From Posidonia oceanica (taxonomy: Eukaryota; Streptophyta; Magnoliopsida; Alismatales; Posidoniaceae), in NCBI GenBank assembly GCA_037176725.1, contig JAZBRS010000020.1, positions 96,242,501 to 96,306,500 on the forward strand: 64,000 bases of DNA. Direction: 5' to 3'. The notes under the pieces are model-generated. The model worked only from the letters and a program-made list of their open reading frames with translations, was not told the DNA's origin and did no database searches. Shown piece by piece: positions 20,601 through 32,300 of the stretch (position 1 is the stretch's first letter; each line of letters begins with the position of its first letter). The position numbers were made by a program, and so were the translations under genes.

Positions 20601-20893
20601 GCACTTGTGCAAACATCATGTGGTCTTCTTTCAAGTTATGCTGTATATTTTGGCCTGCCACAGGCATGTACTCATCAAGTTCTTTCAATGAAAAACTGTT
20701 TCTGCTGTCTGCTTGCACTTCGACACTGTCTATTGCATTACGTAATCATTGCCAACATCATCTTGGGCCCTCTGGCCAGACTTGCAGCCAACACAACACA
20801 GGAAAGTCCTCAGCACCCACTCCGGAGTCTAGAATATCTGCAGACCCGCACCGGCAAGACACGCCATCCAGCGTCCCCAGCTGAGTCATCATC
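20601..20893 (+). other. Region after the extra ORF, no gene
   Basis: Unique-looking DNA between the ORF stop and the first tandem repeat. I see no poly(A) tract directly after the ORF that would mark a retroposed cDNA. Confidence 0.5.
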
Positions 20894-21137
20894 TGCGGGC
20901 TGGCACCCCAAACTGCTCAGCGATAGGTCCGTCAACCTGTCATCTCCAGCGGGCTGGCACCCCCAACTGCTCGGCGATAGGTCCGTCAACCTGTCATCTT
21001 CTGGGGGCTGGCACCCCTAACTGCTCGGCGATAGGTCCGTCAACCTGTCATCTTCTGCGGGCTAGCACCCCAAACTGCTCGGCGATAGGTCCGTCAACCT
21101 GTCATCATCTTCTGCGGGCTGGTACCCCAAACTACTC
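20894..21137 (+). repeat. Tandem repeat R1 (54-bp unit, about 4.5 copies)
   Basis: Units carry GGGCTGGCACCCC and then CGATAGGTCCGTCAACCTGT; the CGATAGG starts are at 20921, 20975, 21029 and 21083, a spacing of exactly 54. Within the unit GATAGGT can pair with ACCTGTC (one G-U) around a CCGTCA loop. Confidence 0.9.
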
Positions 21138-21201
21138 GTCTGACAAACACGTCAGCTTTGTCTTCACCTTCTGCTTTTGATGCCAAGGACGCGCTGGCCA
21201 A

Positions 21202-21295
21202 CCCCTGGTGTCATCCCGACACCAGGGGCATCTTTTGATCGCCCCTTGGTATCATCCTCCCCCTCTTTCCCCCATGATATTCCTGGTATCATGGG
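21202..21295 (+). other. Two perfect hairpins between tandem arrays
   Basis: Hairpin 1 at 21202-21228: CCCCTGGTGTC pairs perfectly with GACACCAGGGG around ATCCC (11-bp stem). Hairpin 2 at 21271-21295: CCCATGATA pairs with TATCATGGG around a 7-nt loop. They lie in the run of hairpin repeats before the 3' LTR. Confidence 0.8.
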
Positions 21296-21320
21296 ATGCT
21301 TCGCTCTCGCGAAACCTCTT

Positions 21321-21975
21321 GGCCGGCCGATAAGTCCGATATCTTATCATCTCTCATCATTACCTCATCCCCTCTTTGCCGGCCGATAAGTCCGATATCT
21401 TATCACCTTTTCAAACAATCAGTCTCATCATTACCTCATCCCCTCTTTGCCGGCCGATAAGTCCGATATCTTATCACCTTTTCAAACAATCAGTCTCATC
21501 ATTACCTCATCCCCTCTTTGCCGGCCGATAAGTCCGATATCTTATCACCTTTTCAACCAATCAATCTCATCATTACCTCATCCCCTCTTTGCCGGCCGAT
21601 AAGTCCGATATCTTATCACCTTTTCAATCAATCAGTCTCATCATTACCTCATCCCCTCTTTACCGGCCGATAAGTCCGATATGTTATCACCTTTTCAAAC
21701 AATCAGTCTCATCATTACCTCATCCCCTCTTTGCCGGCCGATAAGTCTGATATCTTATCACCTTTTCAATCAATCAGTCTCATCATTACCTCATCCCCTC
21801 TTTGCCAACCGATAAGTCCGATATCTTATCACCTTTTCAAACAATCAGTCTCATCATTACCTCATCCCCTCTTTGCCGGCCGATAAGTCCGATATCTTAT
21901 CACCTTTTCAATCAATCAATCTCATCATTACCTCATCCCCTCTTTGCCGACCGATAAGTCCGATATCTTATCAAT
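21321..21975 (+). repeat. Tandem repeat R2 (71-bp unit, about 9-10 copies)
   Basis: Units start CCGGCCGATAAGTCCGATA at 21379, 21450, 21521, 21592, 21663, 21734, 21805, 21876 and 21947, a spacing of 71, preceded by a shorter partial unit at about 21323. Each has the inverted arms GATAAG/CTTATC. The rest of the unit reads CTCATCATTACCTCATCCCC. Arrays in the 3' untranslated region of Tat elements are a known source of satellite DNA. Confidence 0.93.
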
Positions 21976-22442
21976 CAATCAATCAATCACTGCTCTTTCC
22001 GGTTGATAGGACCGTAAACTATCATTCCCTGGCTGATATCTGAAACTATCACCTGCAATTGCATTATACGGCTGATATCCAGTAACTATCCCTCATGATT
22101 GCGTTTTCCAGTTGATAGGACTGTAAACTATCGCTTCCAGTTGATAGGACTGTAAACTATCGTTCCAGTTGATAGGACTGTAAACTATCCCTCGCAATCA
22201 TGTTATACGGCTGATACCCAGTAACTATCCCTCGCAAATGCCCTTTCCAGTTGATAGGACTGTAAACTATCGTTCCAGTTGATAGGTCTGTAAACTATCG
22301 TTCCAATTGATAGGACTGTAAACTATCATTCTCTGGCATTTGCGTTATACGGCTGATACCCAGTAACTATCCCTCATGGTTTGTGCTTTCCAGTTGATAG
22401 GACTGTAAACTATCGCTCTAGTTGATAGGACTGTAAACTATC
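21976..22442 (+). repeat. Tandem repeat R3, left part (about 27-bp units)
   Basis: Units of the type CCAGTTGATAGGACTGTAAA plus CTATCGTT, interspersed with GGCTGATA-CCAGTAACTATC variants. The arms are GATAG/CTATC. The array is interrupted by the solo LTR at 22443 and continues at 28482. Confidence 0.9.
22438..22442. repeat. Left TSD of solo LTR 1 (CTATC)
   Basis: CTATC directly before the LTR terminus TGTAGTAATC and again at 28482-28486. CTATC is also part of the R3 unit, but the match at both junctions and the correct LTR ends support a true duplication. Confidence 0.85.
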
Positions 22443-23104
22443 TGTAGTAATCCCAATCGGAATCAGGCTTACTATTAGCGGCGATTGATCCGAGGAAGAG
22501 GCTCAACTCGAAAACACTTAAAATCGAGGAGAAAAGAGGAAGATAAGACAAATCAGAGTCGCCACCAAGTCTATTAACGGAAGACGAGGAAAATCGGGGG
22601 AAATGCGTGGATTAAACACGCAAAACCAAGCAGGAAATGCAAAGCAAAGCAAAGCAAAGAAAAACAAATGCAAATGAATGCAAATGAGATGACTCTAGCC
22701 TAGGATAAGGGCGATATGGTCATTGCGGGCCAAAAGACAGGGCAAGGACTCCTGTTACGCGCGGGGAAGGTGTTAGGCACCCCCGACACGCCCGAGAATC
22801 GGTCTTTCTAGGCTTACGCTCGCATACGCGGGAAAATGCAGATTTGAATGCCTATGTGCCTATGAATGCCTAAATGAATGCTCAAGGTGTGCTCTAAGTG
22901 GAAGGATGCAAAGCAAGGAAGTAAACGTGCTCTCTAAGTGCTCAGCTACGCTGTCTGTGTTCCGAACCGGGCGAAACCCAGCTCGTGAGAACTCCAGGCA
23001 GTAAGCATCACAGCCCTATATGCAAATGCAAGCGAAAAAGGCAAAACAACGGTAAAACCATGCAATGCGATCGACATGCAAGGGAAAACGGCGTAAAATG
23101 CGCA

Positions 23105-23460
23105 AAACGAGGCAAGAAACAAGAGCAGCATGCAAAAACGGGCGAAAAGCAAGGCGGCACGCAAAAACAGGCGAAAAGCAAGGCGGCACGCAAAACGGTG
23201 CAAAAGAAGGAGAGCGACACGCAAAATGGTGCAAAAGAAGGAGAGCGGCAAGCAAAACGGTGCAAAAGAAGAGGCGAGCGCACAAAACGGCGCAAAAGCA
23301 AAGCAGGCACGCAGAACGGTGCCAAAGACGAGAGTGGGCACACAAAACGGTGCCAAAACGAAGCGGGCACGCAAAACGGTGCCAGAAGCGAAGCGGGCAT
23401 GCGAAACGGTGCCAAAGCGAAAGCGGGCACGCAAAACGGTGCCAAAAGCAGCGAAGTAAA
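23105..23460 (-). repeat. 30-bp hairpin minisatellite in solo LTR 1
   Basis: Inverted form of the GGCACCGTTTTGCGTGCC-type array, about 12 units. Several are degenerate, with CGGCACGC-AAAACGGTGC cores. Long frames across it on both strands are repeat artefacts. Confidence 0.85.
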
Positions 23461-23584
23461 ACCTCGGAAAAGCCATGCGAATGCAAATGCAGGGAAAAAG
23501 ATCAGAAGAAGCTAAAGGAGAGGTAAAACAGCGCGTGTGTGAGAACAGACGCTGTTTAGGGCCACACAGAGTAGGTGGGAAGAC

Positions 23585-23910
23585 CTACAAAGGGGAGAGT
23601 GAGCAAACGGAGGGATTACCACTTCTTTGTGACCGTTTCCCACTAAACCGCTCCACGATCTATCTCGCATGCTGCCCAAAGCTCGCGATGCGATCGGATC
23701 GTGGAAAAGGGGGAAGAAAGTCATATTAAGTGGTGAATCCAGGGAAAACACAACACGAAACACTCAGGAGTTCGCGAAACGGGGATCTGAGTTGATAGAC
23801 AAGAAGGGGAGGTCCTATTCTACATGCTCAAAGAGACGGAAAGCGAAAACAAAGCAAATTATGCAAATGATATGCAAATGAATGCAATGCAGGGGTTCAG
23901 GAGGACATAC
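23585..23910 (-). other. Candidate intron in solo LTR 1 (326 bp)
   Basis: On the minus strand the donor is TTTCTAG|GTATGTCCT (first intron base 23910) and the acceptor CCCCTTTGTAG|GTCTTC (last intron base 23585). It has the same length as the N 5' LTR and P versions. Confidence 0.45.
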
Positions 23911-25190
23911 CTAGAAATCCTGGAGCCTGATCTGAAATCTGCTTGGTCCATGCTGAAGAGCGCTTCGCCGCGGTCGTTTGGGTAGCTTGTTTGAGAAGAT
24001 CCAACGGCCGGATTGGAAGATATCGCAGCTTCAAGGCAGAGGGCCAGAACAGGGGAGAAGAACAGATCTAAGTGTTCAGGAGGTCCTAGGGGTGTGCAAA
24101 AAGGTCCTCCCAGGTGAAAGGGAGCTAAGGGGGCTTTAGTGTGTGCAAAAGATGCTAGATGCAAGACTAAATGAATGCAAATGCATGCAGGGAGCAAAAA
24201 AGACAATAAGGGAGATTTTTAGAGAAACAGGGACTCAAATGCCATTTTTTTTTTAAAAGAAGGGGGTTTAATGCAAAGTTTGGAAAAGGTTGGGGCTTTC
24301 AGGCAGGGGTCTTGAGAAATAGGAGGGGTGCATGCAGTTTTGCAAAGGATTGGGATTGAAATGCAATTTTTAAAAGTGGGTATGCATTAGGGGAGGTTTT
24401 GAAAACATGTTGCAAGTCAGAATGCAATTTTGAAAACTTTGGGGTCTAAAATGCAATTTTTCCAGAAAAACAGGGTCTTATGGAGTCTGGGAATGCAAGT
24501 GGGGGACCTACATGCAATTTTGCAAACATGGGGGGGCTAAAATGCAATTTCAGAGTCAAAACATGCATTTAAATGATTTTTATAAGGATGCAAGGGACCT
24601 ATGTGTAATTTTCAAATCATGCAGGGTCAAAAATGCAATTTAGTATGCAAAATAAGTACTGGAAACACAGACTGTGGACTGACATGCAATTTTCACAATA
24701 TGCAGGGTTGAAAATGCAATGCAATAAACTAAATATGCATGTAGAAGACTACTGTGCATTTAAAAAGGACCTATATGCAAAAATGAAAAAACAGAGGGAC
24801 AAATGTGCAATGCAACAAGCAAAAATTAAAAATAAAACCTAAGTTCTACAGTGCAGAGGACTAGAATGCAAAAAAGAGAAAAAACAGGGACACAGAATAC
24901 AATATTATAAGGCAAAATTAACACATTAAAATTAAATAAACTACTACAGGACTCAGATGCTAAAATGAAAAACAGAAGGGCTAAACTTAAACTTTTTATA
25001 ACTAGAAAGCACAGTAAACGGACTAAACTACAAATACTAAAAACCATAAACAGATCATGCAATTTAATATGATTTCCATTCAAAAATAACAGCAGATTAA
25101 ATGAAATAAGGACTGGAATGTAAAATGACAGAAACTTGGACCAAATATGCAATATTTACCAAAAAACTATAGCCAGAGAAAAATAAAACA

Positions 25191-25221
25191 ACAGTAGACG
25201 GCCGACGGCCGTGGGCACTGT
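25191..25221 (-). other. Hairpin homologous to 4790-4820
   Basis: Arms with ACGGCC/GGCCGT around a GTC loop and outer ACAGT/ACTGT. Compared with ATGGCC/GGCCAT in N, both sides changed together, so pairing is kept. Confidence 0.45.
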
Positions 25222-28200
25222 AGCAGCAAGCTGCCAGCGTCCGCGACCGCCGGCACAGGGATGCTGGAGGCGTGCAGACCGGCGGGAGAGCTGCTCCTGC
25301 TCCGGGCGGAGGTCGGACGACGATCGGCGGAGGTCGACGCGGCCTGGAATGGACTGGAGCGGTCGCCGAAGTTCCACAGAGTTTCAGAAGGTTCGTCCGG
25401 CCGATCGACGCAGCGACGCTGCGCTCTGAGGGCCGGAGAACACTCCTGAGGTTCGTGCGGACCTGAGGGGATTGCTGGAGGCGCGTTCCGCTGGCCAGAG
25501 CGACGTGAAGACCGGGAGAGCTCGCTGAAGAAGACGATCTGACCGGAGCTGGTAATCGGAGCAGGAGGGCCGGAATCCTATTTCTAAGGGGCGGAGAAGC
25601 AGCACGGGAAGAAAAGAAGACTAAGGGAGTAAAGAATCACCTGAGCCCGCGTCTGAGTCGTCCTCCCGACGTCGATGGCTTCAGCAGTCGTCGGCGGAGG
25701 TCGTCCGATCGCTGCGGGCGTCGTCAGCCGCTCGCGAAGGCTGGAGCTGCTTCAGAACATTCCTCCGGTGCTTCCCAGACGATCGGATGGAAGCTTCAGA
25801 GCTCAGGCGGCAATTCGGCACTTTGTGGGTTCAGACAGATGGCCGGAGGTCGGAGGGGTTGTTCGCTGCACGTCGGACTGGATGGGATCCTCCGGGAGGT
25901 TGCTGGAGGTCCGGTGAGGGGTTCTGGATGATTGGATTATGGTTCTGGAAAGTGTAGAGGGAGATTGAAGGTTGGTCTGATTTCTGGTCCGAAGGAGGGG
26001 TAAGTGTTTGTGGTGAAGATTTCGGTCTGTGATGGAGGAGAAGGCTGAAGGCTAGGTGTTTCGGGAAGGTGGAGTTCAGGATTATCTGGGGAAGGTTTGG
26101 GAAGATGCGGTGGACTGTGGTGAAGGTAATTTCAGGAGGGATTGGAGTTGGCTTGCAGTTAGCTTCTGCGGTGGATTCAGGTGAACTGGTGGTGGTTCTG
26201 GGTGGTGAAAGGCCGTGGAAGGGTGGAGGAAGATTGCTGGGTTTCTGGGTGAACTTGGGGGACCAAATGGGAGAGGAATGGAGGCTTGAAGTGGTGCTGG
26301 GTTATTGGAAAAGAAGGAGAAGGGTCTGCTGTGGATTTCAGGGGGGAAAGGAGAAGAATTGGGTGGGGAATGGCTCTGGAATGGGTGGCCTCTCTCCGGG
26401 ATGCCAAGAACTCTCTCAGGCTCTCTCCTACTGCTCTCTCTTCTCTGGAATTGGATGGTGAAGAGGAAGAAGGACGAATGGTCTCTCAGGTCTACTCTCC
26501 ACTCTCCGGTCTGCTCTAGCTGATGGTCTGCTGATTGTGGTTTCTCTCACTGATGGAATTGAAGGATGAACGGGCTTATATGAGGAGGAGGCTAGCTGCT
26601 GGCGCGCTGCTGAATTTGAATTCCAACGGCAGTCACCGCAGCAGACAGGAGACGGCGAGGCGACTGACATTCAATGCCTCTCGGAAAGGTGCTGAGATAG
26701 AGGAGAGGCGGCGAGCTGCTGTAGGTTGATAAGATAGAGGCTTGAATTTCAAATGATGGAGGGAGCACTGCAGCTGGCCGCCCACGGGAGAAAACGGTGG
26801 AAAGCGCAGAAGGCTGAGGGAAGAAGAAGGAGGAGAAGGCCAGGCTGCGGGCCGAAAAAAGAAAAAGGAAATAGAGAAGAAAGGGCGAGACGGGCCGATG
26901 GGCCCAGTAAGGAAGAAAAAAGAAAGAAAATGAGGAAGGAAGAAAGAAAGAAAGAGAGGAAAAAGAAAGGAAATAAAATTAGGAAAAAATAAATTAAAAA
27001 TAAGTAAAAATATTAGGGTGTTGTGTTGTGAGTTAGGATTTTAATTAGATTTTTTAATGACTGTTTTGGGTTAATTAGTGTGTTTTGGGCTTGATTAGGG
27101 TTTTAGGGTTTTATTTTGTTCTTAACTTGTTTTCCATTTGATTAAGTGTTTGTTAAATCTTTTAAATTGTTTTGTTATTTGTGTTTTTCTTGTTAAGTAT
27201 TTTAGGATCTTAATTAGGATTTTTAGGCTTTATTTTTAGGTTAATTAGGATGGGTTTTGGGCTTTTAGTTTTAGTCTCTTGGGTTTTTTCTTTCTTAAGT
27301 CTTTTGAATTAGGTTTTTGGTTTTTTTATTTGTTGATTTTTCTTGATGTTTTTTAATTAGGTTTCTTTTGTCTGATCGAGTGTTTTTTAAGTCTTTTTGA
27401 TGTGTTTCTTATTTTCTTTTTAATTAGGTTCTTAGGTTGTTTTTCTTATGTTTGTTAAGTTAAGCCTTTTTTCTTTCATTAATTGTTTATCCTAGTGTTT
27501 TTAATTGTTTTGCTTCTTTTTTAGAGTTTGTTTTTTAATTATTTTGATACGGTTTTCACTTTTGGTGGGTTTTGATTTTATTTTAGTTTTTTCCTTGATT
27601 TTTCAGTATTTTCTTTTGGTTTTTTTTGCATTTTTTAGTTTGCATGCTTGATTTCCTATTTTAGCTTGATTTAGTTAGGTTTAAGTTTTTAATTGCTTGT
27701 TTAACGTTTTTTAATTATTTTTCTTAGAGTTCTGGTTTGTTTCTTTTATGTTTCAGAGTTTTAGAGATTTTTAAGGTTTTTTATGGATTTTAGCAAAAGA
27801 AAGAAAAGGGAAAAGAGAAGGAAGAAGAAAAGGGAAAAAGGGAGAATAAAAGGGAAAAGAGATGAGTTGGAGGAAAACAATTTTTTGAAAATCAGGGAAA
27901 GTGCTAAAAATAAAGTAAAAATAGGAATAAGATAGAGAAGGGATAGAAGCACAAAGAGGGCCCACAGCCAAGCAAGAAAAGGAGCAAGAGGGTGATGAAA
28001 AGAGAGATGATAATCAGGAGAGAGAGAGGAGAGAGAAAATGATAATCCCGGAGAGAGAAAAGGATAATTAGGGCAAATGGAAGGCTTAGAGGTCTTGGAA
28101 TGGAATGAAACTTGGGGAGTGGGTAGTCTGGGGTTTGAAGAGCTGGGTCTGAAGTTTTGGTTTGGTTTTAAGAAGGTTTTGGAGGGGTTTTAAGGTGTAG

Positions 28201-28481
28201 AAAAAGGATAGTTTTACCTAGGTTCTCTAGGATTTTTGGGAATGGTTTAGGTTTGAGAGTTTCTAAGTTCTTGGGTAGGTTTGATAAGTGGGTGTTGGTG
28301 GGTTTTCCTATGGATTTTGGTCAGGTTTTGAGCTTGAGAAGAGGGGTAAAGGCTTAAGTCAAGTTGGCTTGGTTTTGAAGGGTAAAGAAGAGGATTAGGG
28401 TTTGGTTTTAGGTTAGGGTTTGAGTCCAGCAATCACTAGAGGGTCCCAATCGATCCTGCCTGTCAAAATGGGGTGTCAACA

Positions 28482-28760
28482 CTATCGCTCCAGTTGATAG
28501 GTCTGTAAACTATCGTTCCAGTTGATAGGACTGTAAACTATCCCGCACAACCATGTTATACGGCTGATATCCAGTAACTATCACTCACAACTGCCTCCGG
28601 TTGATAGGACCGTAAACTATCGTTCCAGTTGATAGGTCTGTAAACTATCGTTCCAGTTGATAGATCTGTAAACTATTGTTCCAGTTGATAGGACTGTAAA
28701 TTATCACTCCTGGTTGATAGGACCGTAAACTATCCGGCCGATAAGCCCGACACCTTATCA
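28482..28760 (+). repeat. Tandem repeat R3, right part
   Basis: Continuation of the 27-bp GATAGGACTGTAAACTATC-type array after the solo LTR, starting with the TSD copy CTATC at 28482-28486. It closes with one GGCCGATAAG...CTTATC unit related to R2 at about 28735-28760. Confidence 0.9.
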
Positions 28761-29295
28761 CCTTTTTGGTGTGGCCTTGTCCCAGGAAGGCAAAGTCCCG
28801 CATTCCCCTTGCGAAAGGAGAGTTGGCCTCTCTCCCCTCGCACCCCTCTTTTTTTTTCTGCTAGCTTGCTCCCTGGGTAGGGACAAGCTGCGCCTTCCTT
28901 TTCTTTTCTCTTGCCTTGTCACGCAAGTCTGGCCTTCCCGCCAGATCCTTGCGCCACATCGCGCCTTTCTTCTGGCATTTCTCTTGCATCATCTCTGCAC
29001 CTTCTCAGCTAGCATTGCATACTAATTTAGCGTCATCAGCATCACTTACACAGCATCAGCATTCTAGCTGCACTAACTTTTGTACTAACGTCTGCATTGC
29101 ATCTGCATTAGCATGCATTGCATACTCTGCACATCATCCATCTACACCTGCATTTTGCATTGCGGCAATGGGCTACGATTTTCGGTGCATTCGCCGAATA
29201 AGTGGCTCACGCCCATAGCAAACCTCTGCTCCCGCCGGTCAGATGGGGTGTCTTGTCAACCTTGAGCAGCGGCCTCGCTCCGCTTGACCTTGCTC
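28761..29295 (+). other. 3' internal tail of element N, no gene
   Basis: Contains GCATTAGCATGCATTGCAT reiterations like 1-1343 of O, then the conserved GCCGAATAAGTGGCTCACGC stretch at about 29191. The homology to the O tail shows both elements belong to one family. Confidence 0.7.
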
Positions 29296-29308
29296 AGGGA
29301 GGGGCATC
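29296..29308 (+). promoter_or_regulatory. Polypurine tract of element N
   Basis: AGGGAGGGG plus CATC directly before the TG of the 3' LTR; primes plus-strand synthesis. Confidence 0.88.
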
Positions 29309-32300
29309 TGTTGACACCCCATCTTGACAGGCTCGGAGCATTTGGGACCTTTTGGTAGCTTCTGGATCTAAACCTAGGTCAAAACAACCCCCAACCCTCT
29401 TCATCTCACCCTTCAAAACAAGCCTAACTTGACCTAAGCCTACACCCTCTTCCCAAGCCCAAAACCATAGGAAAACCCATCAACTCCTGCTTAGCAAACC
29501 TATCCAAACACTTAAAAACTTTCAGCCCAAAACTATTCCCAAAAACCCTAGAAAACTTAGGTGAAACTACCCTTTTTCTACACCTCAAAACCCCTCCAAA
29601 ACTTGCTCAAAATCAGACCAAAGCCCTAGAACGAACACTAGAAACCCTAGGCTACACAATCCTCAATTTTCACCCCATTTCAAAACCTTTAAGCCTTCCT
29701 TTTACCTAAATTATCCTTTTCTCTCTCCTGAATTATACTTTTCTCTCTCCTCTCTCTCTCCTGATTATCCTCCCTCTTTTCATCCCCTTCTCTCTCTTTT
29801 TCTTGCCTGGCTGTGGGCCCCCTTTGTGCTTCTATCTCTTCTTTATCTTATTTCTATTTTTACCTTATTTTTAGCATTTTCCCTGACTTTTAAAAAATTG
29901 TTTTCCCCCAACTCATCTCTTTCCCCTTTATTCCCCCTTTTTCTCTTTTCTTCTTCCTTCTCTTTTCCTTTTTCCTTCTTTTACTAAAATCCATAAAAAA
30001 AACCCTTAAAAATCCCTAAAACTCTAAAACTAAAGGGAAACAAACCAGAATCCTAAGAAAAATAATTAAAAATACTAAACAAACAATTGAAAACCTAAAC
30101 CCAACTAAAATTAGCTAAAATGGAAAATCAAGGAGTGTAACCTAAAAAATACAAAATAACCAAAAGAAAATGCTGTAAAATCAAGGAAAAAACTAAAATA
30201 TAATCAAAACCAACCAAAAGTGAAAACCCTATCAAAATAACCTAAAAACAAACCCTAAGAAGAAGTAAAACAATTAAAAACACCAAGACAAATAATTAAT
30301 GGAAAGCTTAAACTTAACAAACCTAAGAAGAACAATTTAAGAACTTAATTAAAAAAGAAAATGAGAAGCAAATTAAAAAGATTTTAAAACACTTAATCCA
30401 TCAAGAAGAAACTTAACTAAAAAACATCAAGAAAACTTAACAAATAAAAAATCAAAAGTGTAATTCAAAAAAAGACTTAAGAAGAATCCTAAAAAGACTA
30501 AAATCAAAAGCCCAAAACTCACTCTAATTAATCTAAAAATAAACTTTAAAAAATCCTCACTAAAATCCCAAATACTTAACAAGAAAAACACAATGGAAAA
30601 ATAATTTAAAAGGTTTAACAAACACTTAATCAAAATGGAAAACAAATTAAAAACAAAGAAAACCCTTAAAACCCTAATCAAACCCAAAACCCCTCTAAAA
30701 CCAGAATTAATCAACTAAAAACAGTCATTAAAAATTTAATCAAGATCCTAACTTACAACATAATCATTCTAATATTTTTACTTATTTTTAATTTATTTTT
30801 ACCTAATTTATTTCTCCTCTTTTTCTCCTCTCCTTCTCCCTTTCTTCCTATCCTTTTTCTTTTTTTCCTGCTGGGCCCAATCCAGCCCGTCTGCCCCATC
30901 TTTCTTTTCTTTCTTTTTCTTTTTTTTCCCGCTCGCGGCCCGGCCCGCGATCCCCAGCCTTCGCCCTCCACCCTTCTTCCTTCTTCTTCCTTAGCTTCTT
31001 CCTTCTCCTCCCGCGAAGCTACACAGCACTCCCCCTTCTTTTTCAAATTCAACTTCTTCCCCCTCCGTCCAATCGGCCTACAGCTCGCCGCTCCTCTCTC
31101 TTCTCTCAGCACCTTTTCCGGGAGGCATTTACTGCCTGTCATCTCGCCGGCTGCTCGTCTCCCTCAGCTGCAGTGGATGGCGCCGGTGGAATTTGAATTC
31201 CAGAGTGCGCGAGCAAGCCGGAGAGCAGCAGATAAAGCCTCAGCTTTCGACCCCCTTCAATGCTTTTTCTTGCCATCCGAGAGAGAGAGCTGAAGTCCAG
31301 AGAGAACTCCCAAGCAAACCTCCTGCTTCTCCCTCTGAATTCCACAGCATTTCCCCTTCTTTTTCTCCCTGAAACCAAGCCCGTTCCAGCAGCTCTTTCC
31401 TTGCATTCCCATCCCCCGATCTCACCCAGCACATCAGTACCTTTTCCCCTCCATTTCCCGGCCTTTCCACCTCAGAACCACCCCCGACTCCACCTGAAGA
31501 GACACCACAGAACCCATCACTTCTCATTTCAGAATTGCCTTCACCACAGACCGTCCAATCTTCCCAAATCTTCCTAAGATACTCGCCTGAACTCCACCTC
31601 CCCAAGGCACCCGACCTTCAGCCCAGCAACCCACCACCGCACCTACCCGCCACTTCAAACATCTACAATCCCCTCTGACCAGAAAACCCACCAACTTGCA
31701 AACTCCACCCATAGCCTCCCGAAACCCAATTCAACCACCTAGAAACGTTCACCAGACCTCCAGAAACGTTCGAGAGGGTCCTATCCGGCCTGAGGAGCAG
31801 CGGACACTCCCCCCGGTCTCCGGCTGCCTCTGTGAACCCACAATCAGCCGAATCTTCCGCTGATCTTCGAAGCTCGCGTCCAAGCATCTGGGAAGCACCG
31901 GAGGGCTCCGTGGAGGCGATTCCAATCCTCGCGAGCAGCAGACGGCGCCCGCAGCGGCCAGACGAACTCCACCGGCGATCTCTGAAACCACCTGCGTCGG
32001 GAGGACTTCTCAGACGAGGAGATAGGTAACTCTTTATCCCCTTAGCCTAATCTTCCTCCCCTCTTGCTTTTCCCCCCCTTAGAATAGGCTTTTCTTCGCT
32101 CCTGCGCCGAGTCAACTCCGGCCGGAGTCGTCTTCTCCGGCGAACCTCTCCGTGCGTCCCTCCGCTCCGGTCAACAGAACGGCGTTCCAGCAGCACCCTC
32201 CGGTCCGCACGAGTCTCAGGAACACGCTCCGGTCTTCAGATCGCCGCGTCGTCGCGCCGATCGCCCGGAACGCGCTTCTGAAGCTCTGCAGACCTCCAGT

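Larger units (their letters stand above)
22443..28481 (-). mobile_element. Solo LTR 1, inverted, nested in element N (6,039 bp)
   Basis: Read on the minus strand it starts TGTTGACACCCCATTTTGAC (28481 leftward) and ends ATTACTACA (22443), the family LTR from end to end with no internal region, flanked by CTATC. Solo LTRs arise when the two LTRs of one element recombine. It has the same blocks as the N LTRs, in reverse order: conserved end 22700-22800, minisatellite about 23105-23460, TTGCAT array 24180-24900, CpG-rich part 25160-26750, AT-rich 27000-27780. It is more diverged from the N LTRs than those are from each other. No gene is supported in it. Confidence 0.93.

Noticed and set aside
21321..21975. 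CRISPR-like appearance of the 71-bp array
   Set aside because: Direct tandem units without unique spacers in a plant retrotransposon 3' region.
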